A stretch of 64,000 nt of DNA from Streptomyces spongiicola (GTDB lineage Bacteria > Actinomycetota > Actinomycetes > Streptomycetales > Streptomycetaceae), in contig NZ_CP029254.1 of the NCBI RefSeq assembly GCF_003122365.1, positions 4,117,501-4,181,500 on the forward strand. Reading direction: 5' to 3'. The notes beneath the pieces are model-generated. The model did no database searches. It had not been told where the DNA came from and saw only the letters and a list, made by a program, of their open reading frames with translations. Within the stretch, counting starts at the first letter, position 1. Each line of letters starts with the position of its first letter. Below, piece after piece: positions 1 to 10,823 of this stretch. The position numbers were made by a program, and so were the translations under genes.

Positions 1-2983
<2,983 letters not shown>

Positions 2984-3087
2984 TCAGTTGCTCGCGTCCA
3001 CTGTGTTAGTTCTGAAGTAACGAACATGCCGAGACCGTATACCGCCGGTGGTGGGGTGCTGGTCGGCTGGTTCGATGTTTTCATAGA

Positions 3088-3207
3088 GTTTCGGTGGTCA
3101 TAGCGTTAGGGAAACGCCCGGTTACATTTCGAACCCGGAAGCTAAGCCTTTCAGCGCCGATGGTACTGCAGGGGGGACCCTGTGGGAGAGTAGGACACTG
3201 CCGAACG
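3088..3207 (+). rRNA. rrf: 5S ribosomal RNA
   Basis: A 120-nt segment starts GTTTCGGTGGTCATAGCG and ends CACTGCCGAAC. The first and last bases pair to form the 5S helix I, and the internal ACATTTCGAACCCGGAAG loop is typical of Streptomyces 5S. It lies directly downstream of the 23S gene in the same operon. Confidence 0.95.
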
Positions 3208-3220
3208 ATTGTTGAGGGGA

Positions 3221-3250
3221 AGCCCCGGGCCTTACGGCCCGGGGCTTTTC
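3221..3250 (+). terminator. Terminator of the rRNA operon
   Basis: A perfect inverted repeat (AGCCCCGGGCC / GGCCCGGGGCT, loop TTAC) is followed by TTTT. It sits 14 nt after the 5S gene and closes the rRNA operon before the next gene. Confidence 0.9.
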
Positions 3251-3285
3251 CGCGTTCACCGTCGCCCGGTCCTGTCCTCGTTTCC

Positions 3286-3291
3286 TAGGAT
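3286..3291 (+). promoter_or_regulatory. Likely -10 of a leaderless transcript for the HAD gene
   Basis: TAGGAT lies exactly 7 nt before the ATG at 3299. No Shine-Dalgarno sequence lies between them, so transcription probably starts at the A of the ATG. No convincing -35 is visible. Confidence 0.45.
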
Positions 3292-3298
3292 CGAGGAC

Positions 3299-3943
3299 AT
3301 GCGCTACGACCTCGTGATCTTCGACAACGACGGTGTCCTCGTGGACAGCGAGCCCCTGTCCAACACCATCCTTGCCGCGTACCTCACCGAGTTGGGGCAT
3401 CCCACCACCTACGCGGAATCCGTGCGCGACTACATGGGCGCCGCAGTGCACCGGGTGCACGACCTCGTCCTGGAACGTACGGGGAAGCGGCTCCCCGACG
3501 AATTCGACGAGACATTCCACGCCCGTGTGTTCGCCGCGTTCGAGCGTGAGCTGACACCCGTCGCAGGGGTCCTCGACATCCTGGGGAAGCTCACGGCGGA
3601 CGGGGTGCCGTACTGCGTCGCGTCCTCCGGGAGCCATGAGCGCATCCGGGTCGGGCACCGGAAGACCGGACTCGGCGCATGGTTCCACGCGGAGAACGTC
3701 TTCAGCGCCCAGGACGTGGGCCGCGGCAAGCCGGCGCCGGACCTGTTCCTGTACGCCGCAGATCGGATGGACGCCGCCCCTGCGCGCTGCGCTGTGATCG
3801 AGGACAGTCCTCTCGGCGTCGCCGCCGCCCGTGCGGCGGGAATGGACGTGTACGGGTTCACCGCGATGACACCGGCCGCGACCCTCGCCGGAGCCAGCGG
3901 ACTCTTCGACGACATGTCCGATCTGGCCGATCTGCTCGCCTGA
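3299..3943 (+). CDS. HAD-superfamily phosphatase (beta-phosphoglucomutase-like)
   Basis: A 214-residue cytoplasmic protein of the subfamily IA HAD hydrolases, which dephosphorylate small phosphometabolites or isomerise sugar phosphates through an aspartyl-phosphate. Motif I is FDNDGVLVD (nucleophile D9, acid D11), with a serine motif VASSGS near residue 107, a lysine in GRGKPAP near 144 and the metal motif VIEDSPLG near 167. An upstream in-frame start at 3209 would overlap the rRNA terminator, so ATG 3299 is preferred; it fits a leaderless mRNA. The true substrate cannot be read from sequence. It is the first gene after the rRNA operon and is probably monocistronic. Confidence 0.85.
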   Translation: MRYDLVIFDNDGVLVDSEPLSNTILAAYLTELGHPTTYAESVRDYMGAAVHRVHDLVLERTGKRLPDEFDETFHARVFAAFERELTPVAGVLDILGKLTADGVPYCVASSGSHERIRVGHRKTGLGAWFHAENVFSAQDVGRGKPAPDLFLYAADRMDAAPARCAVIEDSPLGVAAARAAGMDVYGFTAMTPAATLAGASGLFDDMSDLADLLA

Positions 3944-4064
3944 TCGACCTGCCCATCGGCAGGTGAGGGGAGGCGTGGAACCAACGGGAGCGATGCCCGT
4001 CCCGACGGTGCTGGTGCCTGTGACGTGGCGGTACGCGAGGTCGTTCGAGCCGGAGCCCGACCGG

Positions 4065-4070
4065 TACGGT
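4065..4070 (+). promoter_or_regulatory. Likely -10 of a leaderless acuC transcript
   Basis: TACGGT lies exactly 7 nt before ATG 4078, with no ribosome binding site between them. This favours ATG 4078 over the upstream in-frame GTG at 4069, which would overlap the hexamer. Confidence 0.45.
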
Positions 4071-4077
4071 GTCGGCC

Positions 4078-5253
4078 ATGAGCGGCCGCGCACTGTTGAT
4101 GTGGGACGAAGCGGTGACGGGGTACGACTTCGGCCCCGGTCATCCGATGGATCCCGTGCGGCTCGCGCTGACCATGGGGTTGGTGCGGGCCTACGGGCTG
4201 GACCGCGCCGTGGACGTGGTCGCGGGCAGGCCCGCGGGCGAGTCGACCCTGCGGCTGGTCCACCGCGAGGACTATGTGGCGGCGGTGCGCGCCGCGTCGG
4301 AGGATCCTCGGGCGGCGGACCGGTCGTACGGTCTGGGCACCCCGGACGACCCGGCCTTCGCGGGCATGCACGAGGTGTCGGCCGTGATCGCGGGCCAGTC
4401 CGTGGGAGCGGCCGAGGCGGTGTGGCGGGGCGAGGCACCCCACGCGGTGAACTTCGCGGGCGGGCTGCACCACGCGATGCCCGGTTCGGCCTCGGGCTTC
4501 TGCATCTACAACGACGCCTCGCTGGCCGTTGCGCGGCTGCTGGAGCTGGGCGCCGAGCGGGTCGCCTACCTGGACGTCGACGTGCATCACGGGGACGGTG
4601 TGCAGGCGGCGTTCTGGGACGACCCGAGAGTGCTGACGATCTCCCTGCACGAGCACCCCGGCACGCTCTTCCCGGGCACGGGGTGGCCGGAGGAGACGGG
4701 GGGCCCTGGGGAGGGCGAGGGCTCCGCGGTGAACGTGGCGCTGCCCGCGGGGACCGGGGACGAGGGCTGGCTGCGCGCGTTCCACGCCGTCGTGCCGGAG
4801 CTGCTGAGGGACTTCCGCCCGCAGGTCCTGGTGTCGCAGCACGGAGCCGACACGCACTTCGAGGACCCGTTGGCGCACCTGGCCGTGTCCCTGGACGCCC
4901 AGCGGCTGGCGCAGGAGGCCTGCCACTCGCTTGTGCACGAGTGCGTCGAGGACGGGCGATGGCTGGCACTCGGCGGGGGTGGTTACGCCGTCGTCGACGT
5001 GGTGCCGAGGTCCTGGACCCACCTCGTCGGGATCGCCGCCCATGCGCCGGTAGACCCGGAGTCGGTGATCCCGTCCTCCTGGCGGGACGAGGTGTACGCG
5101 CGGACACGGCAGTTGGGGCCGGGACGGATGACGGACGGGCGCACACCGGCATGGCGGTCCTGGGAGGACGGCTACGACCCGGCGGACCGGCTGGACCAGG
5201 CCGTCCTCGCGACGCGACGCGCGCTCTTCCCGCTGCGTGGCATGCTCCCGTAG
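4078..5253 (+). CDS. acuC: AcuC-like protein deacetylase (histone deacetylase family)
   Basis: A 391-residue zinc-dependent deacetylase of the arginase/HDAC fold. AcuC proteins deacetylate lysines, classically on acetyl-CoA synthetase; that role is inferred from the family. Visible motifs are LHHAMPGSASGFC near residue 130, the zinc site YLDVDVHHGDG (D168, H170), and LALGGGGY near 300. Length fits the family. The stop codon TAG is the first unit of an 11-fold TAGCCG array, so the reading frame ends in a run of in-frame TAG codons. The gene appears to be transcribed alone from a leaderless promoter. Confidence 0.88.
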   Translation: MSGRALLMWDEAVTGYDFGPGHPMDPVRLALTMGLVRAYGLDRAVDVVAGRPAGESTLRLVHREDYVAAVRAASEDPRAADRSYGLGTPDDPAFAGMHEVSAVIAGQSVGAAEAVWRGEAPHAVNFAGGLHHAMPGSASGFCIYNDASLAVARLLELGAERVAYLDVDVHHGDGVQAAFWDDPRVLTISLHEHPGTLFPGTGWPEETGGPGEGEGSAVNVALPAGTGDEGWLRAFHAVVPELLRDFRPQVLVSQHGADTHFEDPLAHLAVSLDAQRLAQEACHSLVHECVEDGRWLALGGGGYAVVDVVPRSWTHLVGIAAHAPVDPESVIPSSWRDEVYARTRQLGPGRMTDGRTPAWRSWEDGYDPADRLDQAVLATRRALFPLRGMLP

Positions 5254-5316
5254 CCGTAGCCGTAGCCGTAGCCGTAGCCGTAGCCGTAGCCGTAGCCGTA
5301 GCCGTAGCCGTAGCCG
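5251..5316 (+). repeat. Hexanucleotide tandem array, 11 x TAGCCG
   Basis: Eleven perfect copies of TAGCCG begin with the stop codon of the acuC-like gene. In the acuC frame every second codon is TAG, while the other frames read Val-Ala or Arg-Ser. A perfect array this long suggests recent slippage expansion. Confidence 0.95.
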
Positions 5317-5445
5317 TGCCGCGGCCCGCCCGCTGACGGGAGGGCGCCCGCCATGTCCGGGGCGGTCCGCGGCCGTTACGCCGACGGTGGGGATTCGCCG
5401 GTGTTCCCGGGGCGCCGCACCGGGCGCTGCGGCAGCATCGTCGCT

Positions 5446-6264
5446 GTGTTGTTGAGCAGAGGGGCGCTGCGGGCGCATCTGTTGACGGCGGGACTCGCCG
5501 GCCCGGTGGCTACGTCCCGGCAGGACAGCCTGCGGAGCTACCGGCTGTTCGCGGCACGGGACCCGAGGGTCACGCTCGGGCTCGCTCCCCGGCGGGCCTG
5601 GGGCGAGCGGGACCTGATCGCGCTGATGGCGGACAGATGCGGGGTCTCCGGGGACCCGGAGCACGTTTCCGGTCAGGACGTCATCGACCCGGAGCGCACG
5701 CTGAACGGGCTCGACGCGTTCGCCGGACGGCTGGCGGCGGTCGCCGAACGCCGCGGGACCGTGCTCTTCGGGACCGGGCATCCGCACCGCCTGCTCGGTT
5801 TCTACGCCGCGTTGGCAGACGCCCTGTCGGCGGCGGGCTGTCTTGTTCTCACACCCGCGCAGGGCCGATGTGTCGACATAACGACCCGGTTCGGCGTACG
5901 CACGTACACCATCGACTACGTACGGGGAGTCGCGATGGTGCGATCGCCCGGAGTGCGGGCCGCGGGCCGCGGGGCCGGCGTGCACACCCATTCACCCCTC
6001 CCGGTGCGGGCCGCGCTGGAGGGTGCGGCGGAGTCCGGCACCCCCCTGCCCGAGCTGGTGGTCGGGGACCACGGCTGGGTCTGCGGTGCAGGTCAGCTCG
6101 GTTTTGAGGTCATCGGCCTGGCGGACACGGACGATCCGGCGCTGTTCGTCGGGGAGGCCGAGGGGCGCGTGTCCGTCGCCGTCCCGCTGGATGACGCCGT
6201 GCGGTCCGCCTACTACCGGCCGCTTACTCGCTATGTACTCAATCGAGCGTGTCTGTCACGGTAA
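5446..6264 (+). CDS. Conserved actinobacterial protein, phosphatase-like
   Basis: A 272-residue protein if started at GTG 5446; an upstream GTG at 5353 would add 31 poorly conserved-looking residues, so the shorter form is preferred. Orthologues next to the BldC-like gene in Streptomyces are often labelled phosphatase. The sequence shows an ordered alpha/beta region with VLFGTGHPHRLLGFY near residue 105 and VVGDHGWVCGAGQLG near 215, but I recognise no classical catalytic motif. No membrane segment or signal peptide is visible. Function unknown; the phosphatase label rests on memory of annotations only. Confidence 0.75.
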   Translation: MLLSRGALRAHLLTAGLAGPVATSRQDSLRSYRLFAARDPRVTLGLAPRRAWGERDLIALMADRCGVSGDPEHVSGQDVIDPERTLNGLDAFAGRLAAVAERRGTVLFGTGHPHRLLGFYAALADALSAAGCLVLTPAQGRCVDITTRFGVRTYTIDYVRGVAMVRSPGVRAAGRGAGVHTHSPLPVRAALEGAAESGTPLPELVVGDHGWVCGAGQLGFEVIGLADTDDPALFVGEAEGRVSVAVPLDDAVRSAYYRPLTRYVLNRACLSR

Positions 6265-6359
6265 ACGACCGATGGCTGCTCCTCTTCCCCACTCGCACCA
6301 CCCGCCCCTACTCTGGGGAGTGAGCGCACCGCGACGAAGAGTCACCGGAGGGGAAGCCG

Positions 6360-6602
6360 GTGGGCGTCGTGTGCGGAAGGTACAGGTGGGTCATGGCTGC
6401 TGGCGAAAGGCCTCTCAACGAGGTCAAGTTCCTGACCGTGGCGGAAGTCGCCTCGGTGATGCGCGTGTCGAAGATGACCGTGTACCGCTTGGTGCACAGC
6501 GGTCATCTGCCGGCGATCCGGGTGGGCAGGTCCTTCCGGGTTCCGGAGCAAGCGGTTCACGAGTACCTCCGGGAATCCTTCGTGGGGGTCGAGTCGGCCT
6601 GA
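6360..6602 (+). CDS. BldC-like MerR-family helix-turn-helix DNA-binding protein
   Basis: A small excisionase/MerR-type winged HTH protein. The core EVKFLTVAEVASVMRVSKMTVYRLVHSG followed by AIRVGRSFRVPEQAVHEYL has the BldC and excisionase fold: HTH, wing, then a C-terminal helix. Two starts compete. GTG 6360 has a strong GGAGGGG site 6 nt upstream and gives 80 residues; ATG 6393 gives the 69-residue form that matches the usual family length but has no clear site. I annotate the longer form because of the ribosome binding site. It neighbours bldN, suggesting but not proving a developmental role. Confidence 0.85.
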   Translation: MGVVCGRYRWVMAAGERPLNEVKFLTVAEVASVMRVSKMTVYRLVHSGHLPAIRVGRSFRVPEQAVHEYLRESFVGVESA

Positions 6603-6712
6603 GATGCCCCTCGGATTACAAGCTCGGAGCTCGGGCCGGTAGGCTGGGCCGACGTAGGTCGTGTGGGCCCAGACGCCCCGCACCGAGTGAAGAGAAGTGA
6701 GCGAGGGTAGTC

Positions 6713-6811
6713 GTGGGCTCTGTTATCAAGAAGCGGCGCAAGCGGATGGCCAAGAAGAAGCACCGCAAGCTGCTCAAGCGCACGCGTGTCCAGCGTCGCA
6801 ACAAGAAGTAA
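6713..6811 (+). CDS. Small ribosomal subunit protein bS22 (AURKAIP1/COX24 type)
   Basis: A 32-residue, extremely basic protein (MGSVIKKRRKRMAKKKHRKL..., ending RRNKK) started by GTG with GAGGG 9 nt upstream. It closely resembles bS22, the extra 30S protein seen in mycobacterial ribosome structures, and the COX24 domain family. It should bind rRNA in the small subunit near the decoding region. A TAGGCT -10-like hexamer lies at 6640-6645, and a terminator follows directly, so it is a short single-gene transcript. It is easily missed because of its length. Confidence 0.9.
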   Translation: MGSVIKKRRKRMAKKKHRKLLKRTRVQRRNKK

Positions 6812-6830
6812 GCGACAGCTGTCGCGAACG

Positions 6831-6876
6831 CCGTGGCCCCTTTCACCCGCGAGGTGGATGGGGCCACGGTGCTTTT
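6831..6876 (+). terminator. Terminator after bS22
   Basis: CCGTGGCCCC (6831-6840) pairs with GGGGCCACGG (6860-6869), with a smaller inner hairpin CACC/GGTG in the loop, followed by GCTTTT. Confidence 0.8.
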
Positions 6877-6996
6877 CCGGCCGGTGGTGTCGTGCGTTGG
6901 GACCAAAGAGCCGGGTAGCAGGCCCTGCGGTCAACACGGCGCAACGTCAACCCGCTACGGTGACGGATAGCCAGGACCGAACGGAAGGCGCTGATC

Positions 6997-8052
6997 TTGG
7001 GCAGGGTCGTGCTTGTCACCGGTGTGGCCCGGCAGCTCGGGGGCCGCTTCGTACGCCGTATCCAGCGCGATCCCGGAGTGGAACGGGTGGTGGGCGTCGA
7101 CGCGGTGAACCCCGGGCATGGCCTCGGCGGAGCCGACTTCGTACGGGCCGACATCCGGCAGCCGGCCATAGCGCGGGTACTGGCCGAGCACGACGTGGAC
7201 ACCGTGGTGCACCTGGACGTCACGGGCACCCCACTCGGGTCGGGGGGGCGTACCGCCGTCAAGGAGACCAACGTCATCGGCACCATGCAACTGCTCGGTG
7301 CCTGCCAGAAGTCGCCGACCGTCCGGAGGCTGGTGGTCAAGTCCAGTACGAGCGTCTACGGCTCCGCCTCGCGGGACCCGGCCGTCTTCACCGAGACCAC
7401 GCCCCCCAAGTCACTGCCGAGCGGCGGCTTCGCCAAGGACGCCGTGGAGGTCGAGGGCTATGTGCGGGGCTTCGCGCGCCGCAGGCCGGATGTGGCTGTG
7501 TGCGTGCTGCGGTTCGCCAACATCCTCGGGCCGGGCGCCGACTCCCCCCTCGCGGACTACTTCTCGCTGCCCGTCATGCCGACCGTGCTGGGCTATGACC
7601 CCCGGCTGCAGTTCGTCCACGAGGACGACGTCGTCGATGTGCTGCGGATCGCCTGCCACGAGCCCCGCCGCGGCACGCTGAACAGCGGCACGTTCAACAT
7701 CGCGGGCGACGGAGTGCTGCTGCTGTCGCAGTGCTCGCGCAGACTCGGCCGGCCCACGGTGCCGGTGCTGCTGCCCGCGGTGACCTGGGTCGGTTCGGCC
7801 CTGCGCACGGTCGGTGTCACCGACTTCTCCCCGGAGCAGATCCGGCTCCTCACGCACGGCCGGGTGGTCAGCACCGTGCAGATGCGCGAGACACTGGGCT
7901 TCGACCCCGCCTACACGACCGCGGAGACCTTCTGGGACTTCGCGCGGAGCCGCGGGCCGGGCCTGCTGCCGCCGGAGACCCTGGCGAGGGCGGTCGACAA
8001 GGTCGCCGCGCTGTCGTCGGACGGCGGTGCCACCCCACCGAGCGCCGGATAA
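6997..8052 (+). CDS. NAD-dependent epimerase/dehydratase-family protein (extended SDR)
   Basis: A 351-residue cytoplasmic protein with an N-terminal Rossmann fold (VVLVTGVARQLGGRFV, residues 4-19). This is a variant of the usual TGxxGxxG, with Ala-Arg-Gln where a glycine is normal. DADFVRAD-like and VVHLDVTG segments follow, and SSTSVYGS near residue 115 holds the likely catalytic Ser/Tyr region. It starts at TTG 6997 with an AAGG site upstream. The acyltransferase gene follows after 15 nt, so the two form an operon, perhaps acting on a cell-envelope lipid or sugar. Substrate unknown. Confidence 0.8.
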   Translation: MGRVVLVTGVARQLGGRFVRRIQRDPGVERVVGVDAVNPGHGLGGADFVRADIRQPAIARVLAEHDVDTVVHLDVTGTPLGSGGRTAVKETNVIGTMQLLGACQKSPTVRRLVVKSSTSVYGSASRDPAVFTETTPPKSLPSGGFAKDAVEVEGYVRGFARRRPDVAVCVLRFANILGPGADSPLADYFSLPVMPTVLGYDPRLQFVHEDDVVDVLRIACHEPRRGTLNSGTFNIAGDGVLLLSQCSRRLGRPTVPVLLPAVTWVGSALRTVGVTDFSPEQIRLLTHGRVVSTVQMRETLGFDPAYTTAETFWDFARSRGPGLLPPETLARAVDKVAALSSDGGATPPSAG

Positions 8053-8067
8053 GGAGCGCGAGCAACG

Positions 8068-9156
8068 ATGGCGGACGCCAAGGTCATTCCGTTCGACGAC
8101 GACCGGTCGCGCAACGGTGCGCCGCAGCGCTCGGTGCGGCGCCGCGCCGGTTCGGGCCGGCGGAGATCCGCGGCCGAGTCGGCGCGTGAGATCACGGTCG
8201 GCTCCGTGCCGGGACAGCTGGGCGGGGACCGGGCGGTGCAGAAGCAGGCAGCGGCCCGCGGGGGCGCGGGCGCGGACGGGGAGCCGCCGCGCGGCCCGGG
8301 ACCGGGCCGTACGGCCACCGGCTGGGACCGGCGCATCGCCGGTGGGCTGGCGTTTCTGCGCCGCCGGCTCACCGGTGACTACGACGTCGACGAGTTCGGC
8401 TACGACAGGGAACTCACCGACCAGGTGCTGATGTCGCTGCTGCGGCCGTTGTACGCCAACTACTTCCGGGTCGAGGTGAAGGGCATCGGCAACATCCCCG
8501 CCGAGGGCGGGGCGCTGGTCGTCGCCAACCACTCCGGGACGCTGCCCCTGGACGGCCTGATGATGCAGGTGGCCGTCCACGACAACCACCCGGCCGGCCG
8601 GCATCTGCGGCTGCTCGCCGCGGACCTGGTCTTCGTGCTGCCGGTGATAAACGAACTGGCGCGCAAGGCCGGGCACACGCTGGCGTGCACGGAGGACGCG
8701 GAACGGCTGCTGCGGCGGGGTGAGGTCGTCGGGGTGATGCCGGAGGGCTTCAAGGGTGTCGGGAAGCCGTTCAGCGACCGCTACAGGCTCCAGCGCTTCG
8801 GACGGGGCGGTTTCGTCTCGACGGCTCTGCGGGCGGGTGTGCCGATCGTGCCGTGCTCGATCGTCGGGGCCGAGGAGATCTACCCGATGATCGGCAACGC
8901 GAAGACGCTTGCGCGGCTGCTGGGATTCCCGTACTTCCCGATCACGCCTACGTTCCCCTGGCTCGGGCCGCTGGGAGCGGTACCGCTGCCGACGAAGTGG
9001 ACCATTCAGTTCGGGGAGCCGATTCCGACGGACGGCTATCCGCCGGAGGCGGCCGAGGATCCGATGCTGATGTTCAACCTCACCGACCAGGTGCGGGAAC
9101 AGATCCAGCACACGCTCTACAAACTGCTGGTGCAGCGGCGGTCGGTCTTCTTCTGA
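8068..9156 (+). CDS. Lysophospholipid/glycerol acyltransferase-family protein (PlsC-like)
   Basis: A 362-residue protein. The first ~95 residues are basic and low in complexity. The PlsC-like domain follows from about 125: VVANHSGTLPLDGLMM (N154, H155, D162), VGVMPEGFKG near 225, and FVSTALRAGVPIVPCSIVGAEE near 255. The catalytic His-Asp spacing is H-x6-D, as in the hemolysin-type branch, rather than H-x4-D. No clear transmembrane helix; it probably attaches peripherally to the membrane. AAGGAG precedes the ATG and overlaps the upstream epimerase stop, indicating co-transcription. Confidence 0.85.
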   Translation: MADAKVIPFDDDRSRNGAPQRSVRRRAGSGRRRSAAESAREITVGSVPGQLGGDRAVQKQAAARGGAGADGEPPRGPGPGRTATGWDRRIAGGLAFLRRRLTGDYDVDEFGYDRELTDQVLMSLLRPLYANYFRVEVKGIGNIPAEGGALVVANHSGTLPLDGLMMQVAVHDNHPAGRHLRLLAADLVFVLPVINELARKAGHTLACTEDAERLLRRGEVVGVMPEGFKGVGKPFSDRYRLQRFGRGGFVSTALRAGVPIVPCSIVGAEEIYPMIGNAKTLARLLGFPYFPITPTFPWLGPLGAVPLPTKWTIQFGEPIPTDGYPPEAAEDPMLMFNLTDQVREQIQHTLYKLLVQRRSVFF

Positions 9157-9208
9157 TCGCTTTCCGCTGACTCTGCTCGGCGGTGACCGCGAACGGTCCC
9201 GCACCGGA

Positions 9209-9250
9209 GGGCGGGGCCGGATACGCGTGGAAGCGTATCCGGCCCCGCCC
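9209..9250. terminator. Bidirectional terminator between the acyltransferase gene and rsbN
   Basis: A perfect 18-bp stem (9209-9226 with 9233-9250) has a 6-nt loop GTGGAA. It lies between two convergent genes and can serve both. Confidence 0.88.
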
Positions 9251-9282
9251 TTGCGACTCTCACCGGCCCAGCCTGCCGCGGG

Positions 9283-10482
9283 CTACGGCGTGTCCTCGCC
9301 GTCGAGGCCCAGGCCCGGCAGGAGCCCCGGCAGAAGCGGCGGGATCGTCACGTCGGGCACGGGCGCGGCCGGGTCCGGGGGCTTGGCGGACGGTGACGGG
9401 GAGGCGCTGTTCTGCGGTGGGTTGAGCAGTCCGCCCGTGTTGCCCCCGATGAGCTGCTCCTCGTCCACGGTGCCCGATCCGGACGGCTGGGGCCGGTTGT
9501 CCCCTTCCGGTCCGGCGGCGGACGGCGAGGAGGGCGCGGAGGGATGTGTCTCCGAGGAGCTCGGGGAGTCCCGCGGGGGTGATCCGGGCTTGCTCGACCC
9601 GAGCCGCTCCGTCTCGGGAGGAGGCGGTAGCAGCGACCGCAGCGGGCCGACCTCCTGGTCTATGGCGTCGAAGACCGAGCTGACCTGGTCGCGGACGTCC
9701 GTGAGCTGTGCGGGCAGCCTGTCCCGCAGCCCGTTCCACACGTCGCGGTGGCTGTTCGAGAAGGAGGACAGGGTGGCGATGGGGGCGAGCGAGCCGTCCC
9801 GCTCGTACGCCTGGTGCAGCAGCCGGTGGCCCTCGGAGGCGTCGTGCCGCATGCCGCTGAGCGTGTGCCTGATCTCCTTCATCGACTCGGTGTCCAGCTC
9901 GCCCGCGCGGCCGCGCTCCATGAGGCGGCGTGCCTCGTTCAGCCGGGTGGACGCCTGGTCGAGGTAGAGCCCGCCGCGGTCCGCGTCGTCGTCGGCCATG
10001 CCGAGCTTCAGGTCCTCCATGCCTCGCTTCAGCCCGTAGAGGGAGTCACCGGGGAGGGCGTCGGAGCTGGCGGCCGCCACGCCGCCGAAGGCGCCCGCGG
10101 CGACTCCCACGGTGAGTCCGCCGGCCGCGAGGCCCTTGGACCACCGGGAGCGCGGACGGAGTTTCCGCAGTGGGGAGGACCGATGGGCGCCGCGGCGGGA
10201 ACTCCGCTGCTCCGGAACGGTGGGACCGCGGGCCGCGGAGCCCTCCGCGAGCATGGCTTCCATGGCAGCCACGAGCCGGGCCCGCTGCACCACCTTGACA
10301 TCGGGATCCAACTCCGGCTTCGGCAGCTCGCCGAGGCCGTTCGCCAGTGCCAGCAGCTGTCCCTGCTCGGCCCGCTGGGCCGAACTCTCGGGCAGCTCGG
10401 CCGCCGCGCCCCGGAGCGCCTGAGTCTCCAGGGCCTGGGCGAAGGCGTTCGCCCGCCGGTGCGCCGAAACGTTCGCGATCAC
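9283..10482 (-). CDS. rsbN: RsbN, membrane anti-sigma factor for sigma-BldN (DUF5667)
   Basis: A 399-residue single-pass membrane protein. The cytoplasmic N-terminal ~115 residues form the sigma-binding part, followed by a basic stretch, one membrane helix (GLAAGGLTVGVAAGAFGGVA, about 117-138), an extracytoplasmic helical DUF5667 domain (SSDALPGDSLYGLKR...) and a long Pro/Ser-rich tail. It is the first gene downstream of bldN, as in other Streptomyces, where it holds sigma-BldN inactive. GTG 10482 is chosen over GTG 10491 because AGGAG lies 9 nt before the former and touches the latter. A sigma-BldN-like promoter lies ~125 nt upstream. Confidence 0.9.
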   Translation of the reverse strand: MIANVSAHRRANAFAQALETQALRGAAAELPESSAQRAEQGQLLALANGLGELPKPELDPDVKVVQRARLVAAMEAMLAEGSAARGPTVPEQRSSRRGAHRSSPLRKLRPRSRWSKGLAAGGLTVGVAAGAFGGVAAASSDALPGDSLYGLKRGMEDLKLGMADDDADRGGLYLDQASTRLNEARRLMERGRAGELDTESMKEIRHTLSGMRHDASEGHRLLHQAYERDGSLAPIATLSSFSNSHRDVWNGLRDRLPAQLTDVRDQVSSVFDAIDQEVGPLRSLLPPPPETERLGSSKPGSPPRDSPSSSETHPSAPSSPSAAGPEGDNRPQPSGSGTVDEEQLIGGNTGGLLNPPQNSASPSPSAKPPDPAAPVPDVTIPPLLPGLLPGLGLDGEDTP

Positions 10483-10823
10483 TGGCGGCACCTCCTCTCG
10501 TCATGACGGTCGACTCCCCGGGGGGTCCGTAAGGTTGCACGCCTTGAGCACATCCACACGAAGGAGTGAGTGGCTGCGCGCACGATGTGACCGCAGGGAG
10601 CCTGCATTGCGCACAACGAGCGGCTCGGCAGTTGGGTTACGCGCGAAGGATGATCGGACCAGTGCGTCATCGAGTGCTCACGGATGGTGAGTTGGGGGTG
10701 GATGGGCAGGGGACGGGCGCGTGGGGGCGGAGTGGTGCGGGTGGGGCTTTGACGGCGTGGACGGGAGGAACGGGAGGGGCGGGGAGCGGGACAGGGAGCG
10801 GGGCGGACGATGTTCAGTGGGTG
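10483..10823. other. Intergenic region bldN-rsbN
   Basis: 341 bp without a convincing gene. It holds the putative rsbN promoter, the rsbN ribosome binding site and, next to the bldN stop, a G-rich low-complexity stretch (about 10685-10800). I see no strong terminator hairpin between the two genes, so read-through from bldN into rsbN is possible. Confidence 0.6.
10613..10641 (-). promoter_or_regulatory. Putative sigma-BldN-type promoter of rsbN
   Basis: On the minus strand CGTAAC (10641-10636) and CGTTGT (10618-10613) are separated by 17 nt. They resemble the CGTAAC/CGTTGA elements recalled for sigma-BldN targets such as chaplin genes. The site lies between bldN and rsbN, about 130 nt before the rsbN start, and would give feedback control of the sigma factor by its own anti-sigma factor. 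Inferred from pattern only. Confidence 0.5.

Noticed and set aside
3122..5991. Two very long minus-strand frames (676 and 853 codons)
   Set aside because: They are Arg/Pro/His-rich shadows of the HAD, acuC-like and neighbouring + genes, typical of high-GC DNA.
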